This document shows positions 39,222-48,863 of a DNA stretch of 64,000 nucleotides, in pieces. The stretch is taken from NCBI RefSeq assembly GCF_017488845.2, contig NZ_CP083370.1, positions 558,001-622,000 on the forward strand, written 5' to 3'. The notes beneath the pieces are model-generated. The model was not told the DNA's origin. It searched no databases and worked only from the letters and a program-made list of their open reading frames with translations. Origin of the DNA: Ensifer canadensis. Its GTDB lineage: Bacteria; Pseudomonadota; Alphaproteobacteria; Rhizobiales; Rhizobiaceae. The first letter of the stretch is position 1. Every line of letters starts with the position of its first letter. Made by a program: the position numbers and the translations under genes.

Positions 39222-42131
39222 TTAAGCCCGTTTCATCAGCGGAAATCGCTCTTTCAACAGCCGCAGGATCGACTCCGAACCGATCGGCGGGCCGAACAGG
39301 AAGCTCTGGCCGTAGTCGCAGCCCATCTGTGAAAGCTGGATAGCGTCTTCCTCGGACTCGATGCCTTCGGCCACAACCTGCATGTCGAGTTCGCGTGCCA
39401 TGGTGATCACCGAGCGCAGCAGAATGCCGCGCTTATCGCTCGGGTCTCGCACCAGCGCCTTGTCGATCTTGATCGTATCGAAGGGGAAGCGGGTGAGATA
39501 GGAGAGCGACGAGTGGCCCGTGCCGAAGTCGTCGAGCGCCAGCTTCAAGCCGGCTTCCTTCAGCTTCTCAAGCACCAACCGCGCCTGCTCCGGATTCTCC
39601 ATGACAAGAGATTCGGTCAGCTCCATCTTCACCTTGGCCGGGTCGCAACGGTTCTTGTTCAGCACGGCACGAACGTCGTCATAGAGCTCGTTGTTGAGCA
39701 GCTGCGCGCTGGAGAGATTGATCGACACGAAGATCGGCAGATCGCCGGTCTGGATCTGCCATTCCGTGAGGTCGCTGGTCGCCTTGTCGAATGCGAACAT
39801 GCCGAGCTGGTTGATCAGGTCGGAATTCTCGGCGATCGGGATGAACTCGGTCGGCGAGACATTGCCGCGCTTGGGGTGATCCCAGCGCATCAGCGCCTCG
39901 AAACCGGCAATCTCGGCGTCGCTGAGCCGCACGATCGGTTGGTAGACCAGCGACAGTTCCTTGCGCTCGATCGCTCGGTTGAGATCGGCTTCGAGCTGCA
40001 TGCGATCCGAGCCGGAGGTTCTAAAGGCTGGACGGAAAGGCTCGACGCGGTTGCCGCCTTCCTTCTTGGCGCGGAACATCGCAAGCTCCGCGTCGTCGAT
40101 CAGGCCGGCAGCGCTCTGCTCCTGGTCGAGCCAGGAGACGAGGCCGATGGACGCGGTGAGGTTGATTTCGCGGTTGCCATAGTTGAGCGGCACCATGATC
40201 GCCTTGCTGACCGCGTCGGCGAAATCGGCGACCTTGGCCGGGTCGCGCTCCGACATCAGGATCAGCCCGAACTGGTCGCCGCCGAGGCGCGCGAGCGTGT
40301 CTTGCGGGCGCAGCAGCCGGCGCAGCCGGCGCGTCAGTGCGATCAGGATGTTGTCACCGGCGGCAATGCCGAGCAGGTCGTTGACCTGCTTGTAGCGATC
40401 GATATCAATCGCCAGAACGGTCGGGCGTGCGGTCGTGGTGTCGGCCATCAGCAGGATGGCCTGCAGGCGGTCGAGGAAGACCTGACGATTGGGAAGGCCG
40501 GTCAGATTGTCATGCAGCGCGTTGTGCAGCAGACGTTCGACCGAGTTGCGCTGCTCGGTGATGTCGATGATCGTGCCGACGCAGCGGATGATCTCGCCAT
40601 TGGCGCCAAGCACCGGGCGGGCGCGGATCGACAGCCAGTGATAATGGCCATCCTCTGCACGTACACGGAATTCGTGGTTGAGCTTGCCGCGGCGGTGTTC
40701 GAGCAGGACGTCGAGCGTGGCACGGAAGCGATCGCGGTCATCGGGGTGCAGGCGCGGCAACCAGTTGCGCAAGGGGCCGTGCATCGAGCCCATGGAGAGA
40801 CCGAGCTGCAGGGAGATATCGGGAATGGTGACGACGCGGTCACGCGCCACATCCCAGTCCCAGACCGTATCGCCGGAACCCGTCAGCGCCAGCGACTGGC
40901 GCTCAAGATCGGAGAACAGGCCCTGCTGGTAGGCGCCGCCGGCAAAGGCGTGCTGCATGACGGTGAAGCCGATCAAGAGCACGATCAGGACGAGGCCGCC
41001 GCCAAGTGCTGGCTGGACGATGTCGTTTGCCAGCTGGCCGGTGACGGTCAGCCACGCGCCGAACAGCCAGACCAGAATGAGCAGCCAGGCGGGGACCAGC
41101 AGGATGGCGCGGTCGTAACGGTTGAAGCCGAGATAGGCGATCAGCACGATCCCGACCGTTGCCGTCAGTGCGAATGAGAGGCGGGCGATACCCGATGCGA
41201 TTGCCGGATCATAGACCGCAACGCCGAAGAGCAGGCCAAGGCCGAGGATCCAGGCGAGTGTCGCATAACCCAGATGCTGGTGCCAGCGATTGAGGTTGAG
41301 ATAGGTGAAGAGAAAGATCACCAGGCCTGCCGCGAGGAACACCTCGGTTCCCGCTCGCCATATTCGCTCGTCGCCGGCCGTGACGCTGATGAGCTTGGAC
41401 AAGAAGCCGAAATCGACGCAGATATAGGCAAGCACCGCCCAGGCGAGTGCTGCCGTTGCCGGCAGCATCGAGGTTCCCTTGACCACGAACAGGATCGTCA
41501 GGAACACCGCGAGCAGGCCGGCGATGCCGAGAACGATGCCGCGATAGAGCGTGAAGGCGTTGACCGTGTCCTTGTAGGCGTCCGGTTGCCAGAGGTAGAT
41601 CTGCGGCAGCTCAGGCGTCGCCAGCTCTGCGACGAAGGTGATGACCGCGCCTGGGTTGAGCGTGATCTGGAAGACGTCCGAATCGTCGCTCGGCAGCCGT
41701 TCGAGCGCAAAGCCCTCGCTCGGCGTGATCGACAGCATGCGTTGCGACCCGAGGTCGGGCCAGAAGAGCTTGGAATTCACCAGGCGAAAATGCGGCGCGA
41801 CGATCACGCGGTCGAGCTGTTCGCCCGAAACGTTGGCGAGCGCGAAAACCGCCCAGTCGCCCTGGTGGTTCTCGGTGCTGGAACGCACTTCGATGCGCCG
41901 GACGATACCGTCAGCGCCTGGCGCCGTCGAAACCTGGAAGGCTTCGCTGCGGCCGCTATAGATCTCGGTCGTCGCGGTCAGGTCGAGTGCGGTGTCTTCG
42001 CGTGAAATCTTGACCGGCTCAAGAGCATGGGCAATGCCGCTAAAGGCGCAGAACAGCGTCGTGAGAGCGATCAGAAACGCTGCCAGCTTCGAGGCTGACC
42101 ATGCGAAGGGCGAGCGGGTTAGAGGCATCAA
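39222..42131 (-). CDS. Membrane GGDEF-EAL protein with inactive GGDQF site (probable c-di-GMP phosphodiesterase)
   Basis: 969 residues. Signal sequence, a periplasmic 7TMR-DISM-like sensor to about 180, seven or so helices to about 400, a PAS_3 domain (WLPRLHPDDRDRFR), then GGDEF and EAL domains. The GGDEF site reads GGDQF (Q620 replaces the metal-binding Glu), so cyclase activity is unlikely. The EAL domain keeps FEALMRWDHP, SINLSS, ELTES, DDFGTGHSSL and KIDK, so it can hydrolyse c-di-GMP. ATGA overlap with the upstream acetyltransferase gene. Confidence 0.92.
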   Translation of the reverse strand: MMPLTRSPFAWSASKLAAFLIALTTLFCAFSGIAHALEPVKISREDTALDLTATTEIYSGRSEAFQVSTAPGADGIVRRIEVRSSTENHQGDWAVFALANVSGEQLDRVIVAPHFRLVNSKLFWPDLGSQRMLSITPSEGFALERLPSDDSDVFQITLNPGAVITFVAELATPELPQIYLWQPDAYKDTVNAFTLYRGIVLGIAGLLAVFLTILFVVKGTSMLPATAALAWAVLAYICVDFGFLSKLISVTAGDERIWRAGTEVFLAAGLVIFLFTYLNLNRWHQHLGYATLAWILGLGLLFGVAVYDPAIASGIARLSFALTATVGIVLIAYLGFNRYDRAILLVPAWLLILVWLFGAWLTVTGQLANDIVQPALGGGLVLIVLLIGFTVMQHAFAGGAYQQGLFSDLERQSLALTGSGDTVWDWDVARDRVVTIPDISLQLGLSMGSMHGPLRNWLPRLHPDDRDRFRATLDVLLEHRRGKLNHEFRVRAEDGHYHWLSIRARPVLGANGEIIRCVGTIIDITEQRNSVERLLHNALHDNLTGLPNRQVFLDRLQAILLMADTTTARPTVLAIDIDRYKQVNDLLGIAAGDNILIALTRRLRRLLRPQDTLARLGGDQFGLILMSERDPAKVADFADAVSKAIMVPLNYGNREINLTASIGLVSWLDQEQSAAGLIDDAELAMFRAKKEGGNRVEPFRPAFRTSGSDRMQLEADLNRAIERKELSLVYQPIVRLSDAEIAGFEALMRWDHPKRGNVSPTEFIPIAENSDLINQLGMFAFDKATSDLTEWQIQTGDLPIFVSINLSSAQLLNNELYDDVRAVLNKNRCDPAKVKMELTESLVMENPEQARLVLEKLKEAGLKLALDDFGTGHSSLSYLTRFPFDTIKIDKALVRDPSDKRGILLRSVITMARELDMQVVAEGIESEEDAIQLSQMGCDYGQSFLFGPPIGSESILRLLKERFPLMKRA

Positions 42132-42739
42132 AGGGGCAATTTCCTGTTCGGTACGGCATCATCGGACAGGAGAGAGAAAAGCACATGGTCACGCCATTGC
42201 CCGTTAATCCTCAAGTACTGTCTTAAGTAGCCTTCACGCTCAAAACCGGCCTTTTCAAGGAGCCGGATGCTTCTTGAGTTCTCCGGAATACAGGCTGCTT
42301 CAATACGGTGCAACTCAAGGCTCGAAAAGATGTAGGGAATCGCAAGCTTGAGGGCGGCAAACATGTGGCCGTGGCCGGCATGACGCTCGCCCATCCAGTA
42401 GCCGATCATGCAGTTTTGCCCGGCACCGCGACGGATGTGGCCGATGGTGATCCCGCCGAGCAGGGTCTCCGCGGGCTTGTGGAAAAGAAAAAGCGGTACG
42501 GCCTGGCCGGATGCGAATTCCTGCTCATTGCGGATGACGCGGCCGCGAAAGGCGCTTTCCGTCATTTCGTCGGCGCGCCAGGTCGGTTCCCACGGTTCCA
42601 GAAAGCCGCGGCTCTCGCTTCGAAGGTGGTACCATTGGCGATAATCGGCGTAACGGGGGAGGCGGAGCAGGTAATCCTGGTTGGCGATCTCGATCGTCTC
42701 GGGCTGTCGCGACAGGAACCGAAAAACCGATCGTGTCAT
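42128..42739 (-). CDS. GNAT acetyltransferase (RimJ/RimL-like)
   Basis: 203 residues from ATG 42739 with GGAGG six nt upstream; a longer reading to 42877 runs into the M16 leader. RimJ/RimL features: LRLPRYADYRQWYHLRSES, acetyl-CoA-binding IGYWMGERHAGHGHMFAALK and NSRSIRLLEKAGFEREG. It should acetylate a protein N-terminus or a small amine; the substrate is unknown. It overlaps the GGDEF-EAL gene by 4 nt (ATGA), so translation is coupled. Confidence 0.9.
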   Translation of the reverse strand: MTRSVFRFLSRQPETIEIANQDYLLRLPRYADYRQWYHLRSESRGFLEPWEPTWRADEMTESAFRGRVIRNEQEFASGQAVPLFLFHKPAETLLGGITIGHIRRGAGQNCMIGYWMGERHAGHGHMFAALKLAIPYIFSSLELHRIEAACIPENSRSIRLLEKAGFEREGYLRQYLRINGQWRDHVLFSLLSDDAVPNRKLPL

Positions 42740-42931
42740 ATGTGCCTCCGAGGCCTTCCAGTTGAACGCGCGGAAGATCCTTAACCGCCCGGCGCACGGC
42801 GCCCTTTGCGCTGTCGCAAATCCGAGCGTTGCACAACTTTGCGCACAAATCGAATCCGATTTTACGAAAAGTCGCAAACACTTCGCCGGCCGGGCGCCAT
42901 GGCAGTCCCGGCCGAGATCCGGTGGTCCGGA

Positions 42932-44233
42932 TCAGCTTGCGACGGCGTGCGCGACGGTGGTTTTTCCTGTCAGTGACGACAGGATGTCGTTCATCGGCGC
43001 CAGCTGTTCGAGTGGTCCGATCGCCGACAGCGTCGGGGCGGTGTCGAAGAACAGGCGACCTGCCAGATCGGTCAGACGCTCGATGGTAATGCCAGACAGG
43101 CGCTCCATCAGTTCGTCGTTCGGGATCGGGCGGCCATAAAGCATCATCTGGCGGGCGATCTGGCCAGCGCGTGCGGCCGGGCTTTCCTGGCCCATCAGCA
43201 GCTGGGCGCGGATCTGGGCGCGGGCGCGCTCGATTTCCTGCTGTTCGATGTTCATCGACGACTTGCGCAGTTCGTCGACAATCACGGGCATCAGCTCCGG
43301 CAGGTTCTCGCCGCCGGTTGCCGCATGCACGCCGAAGATGCCGGTATCGGAGAAGCCCCAATGGAAGGCATAGACCGAGTAACAGAGGCCACGATGCTCG
43401 CGCACTTCTTGGAATAGGCGCGAAGACATGCCGCCACCGAGGATGTTGGCGAGGATCTGCGAACAGTAGAAGTCGCGGGCGTGATAGGCCTTGCCTTCGA
43501 ACCCGAGCAGGATCTGCGCGTCCATCAGGTCGCGGGTCTCGCGGCTTTCGCCGCCAGTATAGATCGCGGTTTCGAGAACCGGCGTTGCCAGCGGCGTGCG
43601 CGGCAGCGTCGAGAAGCGCTCCTCGACCTGGCGCACGAAAGCCTCGTGCTCGACGGCGCCGGCCGCGACGACGAACATCCGGTCGGTGGTGTAGTTGCGG
43701 CCGAGATATTGGCGGATCTGGTTGGCGGAGAACGACATCACCGTCTCCGGCGTGCCGAGGATCGGGCGTCCGACCGTCTGGTTGCGATAGGCAGTTTCGG
43801 CGAAACGATCGAAGACGACATCGTCGGGCGTGTCGTCGGCAGCGCCGATCTCCTGCAGGATCACCTGTTTTTCACGGCGCAGCTCTTCCTCGTCGAAGCT
43901 CGATTCGGTGAGGATGTCGGCAAGGATGTCGACGGCCAGCGGCACGTGATCCTTGAGGACGCGTGCGTAATAGGATGTCGTTTCGGTCGAGGTCGCGGCG
44001 TTGACTTCGCCGCCGACATTCTCGATTTCCTCGGCGATCTGGCGGGCGGTGCGCCGGCCGGTGCCTTTGAAAGCCATGTGCTCAAGCAGATGAGCGATGC
44101 CGTGTTCGCCCACGGTTTCGTTGCGTGAGCCCGATTTGATCCACACGCCGAGCGCCACGCTTTCAAGGTGCGGCATCTGCTCGGTTACCACCGTCAACCC
44201 GGAAGGGAGCCGGGTGCACTCAACTTTCATCAT
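42932..44233 (-). CDS. M16 family zinc metallopeptidase (processing-peptidase-like)
   Basis: 433 residues. Inverted zinc motif HLLEH in GIAHLLEHMAFKGT (near residues 46-50), with a downstream metal Glu in the ENVGGEVNAATS region. The remainder is two related domains as in mitochondrial processing peptidase beta and YmxG. ATG 44233 or 44230. It follows thrC by 16 bp, a common alphaproteobacterial pair, and likely shares its transcript. Confidence 0.93.
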   Translation of the reverse strand: MMKVECTRLPSGLTVVTEQMPHLESVALGVWIKSGSRNETVGEHGIAHLLEHMAFKGTGRRTARQIAEEIENVGGEVNAATSTETTSYYARVLKDHVPLAVDILADILTESSFDEEELRREKQVILQEIGAADDTPDDVVFDRFAETAYRNQTVGRPILGTPETVMSFSANQIRQYLGRNYTTDRMFVVAAGAVEHEAFVRQVEERFSTLPRTPLATPVLETAIYTGGESRETRDLMDAQILLGFEGKAYHARDFYCSQILANILGGGMSSRLFQEVREHRGLCYSVYAFHWGFSDTGIFGVHAATGGENLPELMPVIVDELRKSSMNIEQQEIERARAQIRAQLLMGQESPAARAGQIARQMMLYGRPIPNDELMERLSGITIERLTDLAGRLFFDTAPTLSAIGPLEQLAPMNDILSSLTGKTTVAHAVAS

Positions 44234-44249
44234 ACGTTTCTTCTCGTTC

Positions 44250-45650
44250 TTACCCCTGGAGACGGGTGCGCTCGCCGATAAAGGTCTCGACGCTCTTCAA
44301 ATCCGCATCCAGGATATCGAAACGCTCCTCCCTGTTCATCAGGTCAGCAAGCCACGTCGGAAGCGCCGGGTCAATACCACTTGCCGATTTTACGGCGTCG
44401 GGGAATTTCGCGGGATGGGCGGTTGCAAGCGTCACCATTGGGGCCGACGCCTTCTCGTGCTTGGCCGCCACGAAGACGCCGATGGCGCTGTGCGGGTCGA
44501 GCAGGTAGCCGGTTTTCTCCAAGGTCTTGGCAATGGTCCTGGCGACGTCCTTTTCGGAGGCGCGCCCGGCCTGGAACTCCTTGCGGATCGCCTTCAGCGC
44601 CTTTTCGCGGATGGCAAAGGAGCCTGATTGCTTGAGGCTGTCCATCGCGGATCGGACTTCGGCCGGATCGCGATCGTTGGCTTCGAACAGAAGCCGTTCG
44701 AAATTGGACGAGATCTGGATGTCCATCGACGGAGACGTGGTCGCCTTGACCCCGCGCATTTCGTAGCGGCCGGTCTTCAGCGTGCGGGCGAGAATGTCGT
44801 TTTCATTGGTGGCGACAACAAGCTTGTCGATCGGCAGGCCCATGCGCTTGGCGACGTAGCCGGCGAAGATATCGCCGAAATTGCCTGTTGGCACAGTGAA
44901 GGAAATCTTGCGGTCCGGGCCGCCGAGCGCGATCGCCGTCGTGAAGTAATAGACGATCTGGGCCATGATCCGCGCCCAGTTGATCGAGTTGACGCCCGAA
45001 AGCTTGACGCGATCGCGGAAGGCCGCGTCGTTGAACATGCCTTTGACCAGGTTCTGGCAATCGTCGAAATTGCCTTTCACGGCGATGGCGTGGACGTTGC
45101 CGGCCTTCGATGTCGTCATCTGGCGCTGCTGAACGGCAGAGACCTTGCCATGCGGGAAGAGGATAAAGATGTCAGTACGTTCGCGACCGGCAAAGGCGTC
45201 GATGGCAGCACCTCCGGTATCGCCCGAAGTCGCGCCGACGATGGTCGCCCGTTCACCGCGCTCGGCGAGCACATAGTCCATCAGGCGGGCCAGCAGCTGC
45301 ATCGCCACGTCCTTGAACGCAAGCGTCGAGCCGTGGAACAGCTCAATGACGAAGGCATTGGGGCCGGTCTGGACGAGAGGCGCGATGGCGGGATGACGGA
45401 AGGTCGCGTAAGCCTCGTCGATCATCTCGCGAAACTTCGCTGAGGGGATCTCACCGTGGATGAAGGGCTCGAGCACGGCAAAGGCGATATCCTGATAGGA
45501 CTTGCCGCGCAGCGCCCGGATTTCTTTCTTCGACAGCGTCGGCCATTCCCTGGGAAGGTAGAGACCGCCGTCGCGCGCAAGGCCCGCAAGCAGCGCATCG
45601 CAGAAGCCGAGAGGGGCGGCCTCGCCGCGCGTCGAGATATACTTCACCAT
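44250..45650 (-). CDS. thrC: Threonine synthase
   Basis: PLP enzyme converting O-phosphohomoserine to threonine. 466 residues, the long fungal/proteobacterial type. PLP lysine in FHGSTLAFKDVAMQLLARLM, phosphate loop GATSGDTGGAAIDAF and VPTGNFGDIFAGYVAKRMG. It follows thrB in the pathway but lies 8 kb away on the other strand. Upstream are about 280 bp to a divergent lipoprotein gene. Confidence 0.97.
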   Translation of the reverse strand: MVKYISTRGEAAPLGFCDALLAGLARDGGLYLPREWPTLSKKEIRALRGKSYQDIAFAVLEPFIHGEIPSAKFREMIDEAYATFRHPAIAPLVQTGPNAFVIELFHGSTLAFKDVAMQLLARLMDYVLAERGERATIVGATSGDTGGAAIDAFAGRERTDIFILFPHGKVSAVQQRQMTTSKAGNVHAIAVKGNFDDCQNLVKGMFNDAAFRDRVKLSGVNSINWARIMAQIVYYFTTAIALGGPDRKISFTVPTGNFGDIFAGYVAKRMGLPIDKLVVATNENDILARTLKTGRYEMRGVKATTSPSMDIQISSNFERLLFEANDRDPAEVRSAMDSLKQSGSFAIREKALKAIRKEFQAGRASEKDVARTIAKTLEKTGYLLDPHSAIGVFVAAKHEKASAPMVTLATAHPAKFPDAVKSASGIDPALPTWLADLMNREERFDILDADLKSVETFIGERTRLQG

Positions 45651-45929
45651 CCTAGTCCTTCGTCTTGCCTTCGGATCGCGGCGACCCTATGCGAACCGGC
45701 CGCAGCGCGTCTGTCTTATTGCGTCAGTCCTTGACAAAGTCCCCACGCATTCTTGTCACCAATGCAATTTCCGGCCCGAGCGTCGTTTCGGAAAATTCCG
45801 ATCGAGATGGCTGACCCGATCGATTTTTCAATTCGCCGCTGCTATAGACGATGCCCGAAGGCCATGAAAGGCCTTCCGGCCGAGATTTCGGTCAAGGAGT
45901 TTCAACCGGTTCAGTAGAGGTTGTTCAAC

Positions 45930-46478
45930 GTGTTTGGCAAAGTATCCCGGCCTGTCCTCGCAATATCCTTTCTCGCGATCCTCGCCGGCTGTAACAAGAC
46001 GCAATCCGGCGGAGCGATCGATGCGGGCGGCAGTGCCGCAGCAGCTACGCCGGCCGTTGTCCAGGCTGCATGCCCGCAGGTGGTTTTGAGAGAAGGCACC
46101 TCGTCGTTCCGCACCTACGCCAAGGGCGGCAAGGACGATCCGACCAAGGTCATCTATCAGGCGTCGCTCGCCGATACGACGCGGCAATGCGTGCAGAGCG
46201 AAACCGCGCTCACGGTGACCGTCGTGGTTCAGGGTCGGGTCGTCAGCGGTCCCGCAGGCGGTCCCGGCAAGATCACAATGCCGATCCGCGTCGCAGCGGT
46301 CGACGAAGACAAGACGCTCTATTCCGAGCTGACGCAGCATGTCGTTGAGATCCCGGCAAACGGCTCGACGCAGTTCGTCTTCACCAAGACGGACGTCGCG
46401 CTCCCGGCCGGCGCAGGCTCCAACGCCAAGGTCTTCGTCGGCTTCGACGAAGGTCCGCCGGCAAAGCGCAAGAAGTAA
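45930..46478 (+). CDS. Putative lipoprotein, unknown function
   Basis: 182 residues starting at GTG 45930 with AGAGG 9 nt upstream; a TTG 9 nt earlier would sit directly on that site. A signal peptide ends with lipobox ILAGC (C21). The mature part is Ala/Gly-rich then beta-rich, with Cys residues in VVQAACPQVVLREG and TTRQCVQSE. A basic tail KRKK ends it. No domain recognised with confidence. Divergent from thrC. Confidence 0.75.
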   Translation: MFGKVSRPVLAISFLAILAGCNKTQSGGAIDAGGSAAAATPAVVQAACPQVVLREGTSSFRTYAKGGKDDPTKVIYQASLADTTRQCVQSETALTVTVVVQGRVVSGPAGGPGKITMPIRVAAVDEDKTLYSELTQHVVEIPANGSTQFVFTKTDVALPAGAGSNAKVFVGFDEGPPAKRKK

Positions 46479-46488
46479 GCGGCTCTGC

Positions 46489-46593
46489 CGCATGTTTCCT
46501 TAAATCCTATTCGATTTAAGGATAAAAACATGCAGCAATTCAAAGTGCTACGCAACTTTTGCGCGTCTAATTAAGATGCGCGGCGCTGTAGCA
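46489..46593. repeat. RIME-like mosaic repeat, complete copy
   Basis: About 105 bp. The first palindrome is CCTTAAATC...GATTTAAGG, flanked by CATGTTT and AAACATGCAGCA, followed by AATTCAAAGTGCTACGCAAC and the second hairpin GCGCGTC...GATGCGCGGC, ending CTGTAG. It is the best-preserved copy in the 24504 orientation. Confidence 0.82.
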
Positions 46594-46604
46594 GCTGCCT
46601 GAAA

Positions 46605-46640
46605 CGAAAAACGCCGGGGCAAGCCCCGGCGTTTTCATTT
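46605..46640 (-). terminator. Intrinsic terminator after the binding-protein gene
   Basis: AACGCCGGGGC/GCCCCGGCGTT stem; on the minus strand it is followed by TTTTTCG. It is 16 bp beyond the end of the amino-acid-binding protein gene. Confidence 0.88.
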
Positions 46641-46655
46641 GGTGACTGTACCGGA

Positions 46656-47762
46656 TTACTCGGCAGCGACGCTCTTGCCGCCTTCCCACTTGTAGAGCGA
46701 GAAAGCCTGCGAGGTGAGGTCGCCAGCTTCGCCGTAGGTGAGCTTGCCGAGCACGGTGTCGATGGCTTCGCCGGACTTGATCGCGGTCGCAACGGCGGTC
46801 GCATCCTCGGCGGAGCCGGCCTTTTCGATGCCGGCCTTCAGGACCTGCACTGCCGCATAGGCGTTAAGGGTGAAGGCTTCGGCCGGAATGTTCTTCGCCT
46901 TCAGTGCCTCGACGGCCGGAGCCGACGCCGGGTTGCGGGTCGCGTCGCTTGCGTTGGTGTAGATCGTGCCGGTCGCAGCGTCGCCGCCGATCGCCCAGAA
47001 CTCGGTGTTCGACAGGCCGTCGCCGCCGAAGATCTGCGCTGTCACACCCTGGTCGCGCATCTGGCGTGCGAGCAGGCCGCCTTCCGGATGATAGCCGCCG
47101 AAGTAGACGACATCGACCTTTTCCGCCTTCAGACGGGTGACGATGGCGCTGAAGTCCTTGTCGCCCGGGTTGAGGCCTTCGTAGACGACTTCGGTGATAC
47201 CGCCTGCGTTGATCCCCTTCTTGAAGCCGTCGGCGAGGCCCTTGCCGTAGGGAGCCTTGTCGTGCAGGACGGCGACGCGCTTGTCCTTAAGGTTCTTGAC
47301 CACATAGGCAGCGGCAACCTCAGCCTGCTGGTCGTCGCGACCGCAGGTGCGCAGCACGTTCCACAGACCGCGGGTGGTCAGATCGGGCGTGGTCGCCGTC
47401 GGCGTTATCATCAGGATGCCGTTTTCGGCGAGAACGTCGGACGCCGCCATCGAGGTGCCTGAAAGCACCGGACCGACGACGAAGTGGATGCCTTCACCAG
47501 CAGCCTGGTTTGCTACCGATACGGCCTGCTTCGGGTCGCCGGCATCGTCCATCATCTTCAGCACGATCTTTTCGCCGTTGATGCCGCCGGCTTTGTTGAT
47601 CTCCTCCGCGGCAGCTTCCGCGCCGTTCTTGACCTGCTCGCCATAGGCCGCGACCGGGCCGGTGAGCGGCGTGATGACGCCAACGGTGATATCGGCAAAG
47701 GCGAACGGCCCGAAGGCAACGCTGGCCGCCAGGGTCAGGCCCGTCAACATTGAAAGACGCAT
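46656..47762 (-). CDS. Branched-chain amino-acid-type ABC transporter substrate-binding protein (LivJ/LivK family)
   Basis: 368 residues from ATG 47762 with AGGAGG 7 nt upstream. Signal peptide to about residue 23 (FGPFAFA). Typical leucine-binding fold segments: [38 protein letters not shown] and [16 protein letters not shown] periplasmic receptor for branched-chain or related amino acids. No permease or ATPase genes accompany it and it has its own terminator, so it is an orphan binding protein that shares a transporter encoded elsewhere. Confidence 0.92.
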   Translation of the reverse strand: MRLSMLTGLTLAASVAFGPFAFADITVGVITPLTGPVAAYGEQVKNGAEAAAEEINKAGGINGEKIVLKMMDDAGDPKQAVSVANQAAGEGIHFVVGPVLSGTSMAASDVLAENGILMITPTATTPDLTTRGLWNVLRTCGRDDQQAEVAAAYVVKNLKDKRVAVLHDKAPYGKGLADGFKKGINAGGITEVVYEGLNPGDKDFSAIVTRLKAEKVDVVYFGGYHPEGGLLARQMRDQGVTAQIFGGDGLSNTEFWAIGGDAATGTIYTNASDATRNPASAPAVEALKAKNIPAEAFTLNAYAAVQVLKAGIEKAGSAEDATAVATAIKSGEAIDTVLGKLTYGEAGDLTSQAFSLYKWEGGKSVAAE

Positions 47763-47988
47763 GATGTTTCCTCCTAGAAATACCCCTGAGGGGCTTGGCT
47801 GATATGGCCCTCGTGCGCGGTGCGAAAACCGGGGAGATCTTCGGAGGGACAGCCATGGCACATCAATGTGACATCCTGTCCCTCGGCGCCTAATCGGACG
47901 CCCGCCGTGATGGCCGAGAGCTTTTTCCCGCCCCGGTGAACATCCGGAGCGAAAGGGTCTGTAGCGGCTAGCGCCCGGCTTTGCCGGA

Positions 47989-48684
47989 TCAGGCCGTCAT
48001 CGACTCCGACCACTCGGATAGAGCGGCGATCACGCCCGGCAGCGCCGACATGCGGGAAATCACCGTTTCGGCGCCGGCATCGGTCAGCTGGTCGGCATGC
48101 GAGGGATGGGTGTGCGAGCCGCCGGTAAAGCCGACGACGCGCATGCCCGCTGCGCGCGCTCCATGGATGCCGTGAACGGAGTCCTCGATGACCAGGATGC
48201 GGGAAGGGGCGACGCCCATCTGCTTGGCGCCGTGCAGGAAGATGTCCGGCTTCGGCTTGACGCGGTCCGCTCCAAGGTCGCGGGCGGAATAGATATGGCG
48301 GCCGAAATGATCCTTGATCCCGACCTTGCCGAGCATCATCGCGAGCCGCGCCGAGGTCGAGTTGGAGCAGATGCAGTGCGGCAGCGTCAGCTGCGCCAGC
48401 ATCGGCTTGACGCCTTCGATGATCTTGAGATCGCGCGCGAGGCGTTCGTCGAGGATCGTGTCGACCTTGCTGATGAGCGAGGCCGAAAGCGGGATGCTCG
48501 CTTCCTTTTCGATCTGCAGCAGCGTGTTCTGCCAGGTCATGCCGGCAAAGCGCTCTGCCATCTCCTCGGTGCTGATCGGATAGCCTGCTTCGGTCAAAAG
48601 GGCCGCCTCGACTTCCGAGGCGATGATTTCCGAATCGACGAGAACGCCGTCGCAATCGAAGATGATGAGGTCGATACCGTTCAT
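47989..48684 (-). CDS. HAD-IA hydrolase (beta-phosphoglucomutase/phosphatase-like)
   Basis: 231 residues. HAD motif [12 protein letters not shown] (DxD), motif [10 protein letters not shown], motif III KPKPDIF and motif [14 protein letters not shown] are all intact. The branch also includes sugar-phosphate phosphatases and 2-deoxyglucose-6-phosphatase-like enzymes. Substrate unknown. Divergent from bioR with about 180 bp between. Confidence 0.9.
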   Translation of the reverse strand: MNGIDLIIFDCDGVLVDSEIIASEVEAALLTEAGYPISTEEMAERFAGMTWQNTLLQIEKEASIPLSASLISKVDTILDERLARDLKIIEGVKPMLAQLTLPHCICSNSTSARLAMMLGKVGIKDHFGRHIYSARDLGADRVKPKPDIFLHGAKQMGVAPSRILVIEDSVHGIHGARAAGMRVVGFTGGSHTHPSHADQLTDAGAETVISRMSALPGVIAALSEWSESMTA

Positions 48685-48863
48685 TTAGGTCAGTTTCCCT
48701 GGGAGAAGGAGGCGCCACAGGCAGGGGGAGATCGCTTTCGCGGCGCGTGCTTTTGTACGCCGAAGGTTTATACGATGGCGGCCGAAATCTCAACCTTTGG
48801 AAATCGTCGAAAGGCCGCAGTCGCTTGCTCGACAGGTCCTGCCGGCACCTCTATCTGTAGCCG

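Noticed and set aside
39513-41177. Plus-strand 554-residue ORF
   Set aside because: It is the complement of the GGDEF-EAL domains of the 39222-42131 gene.
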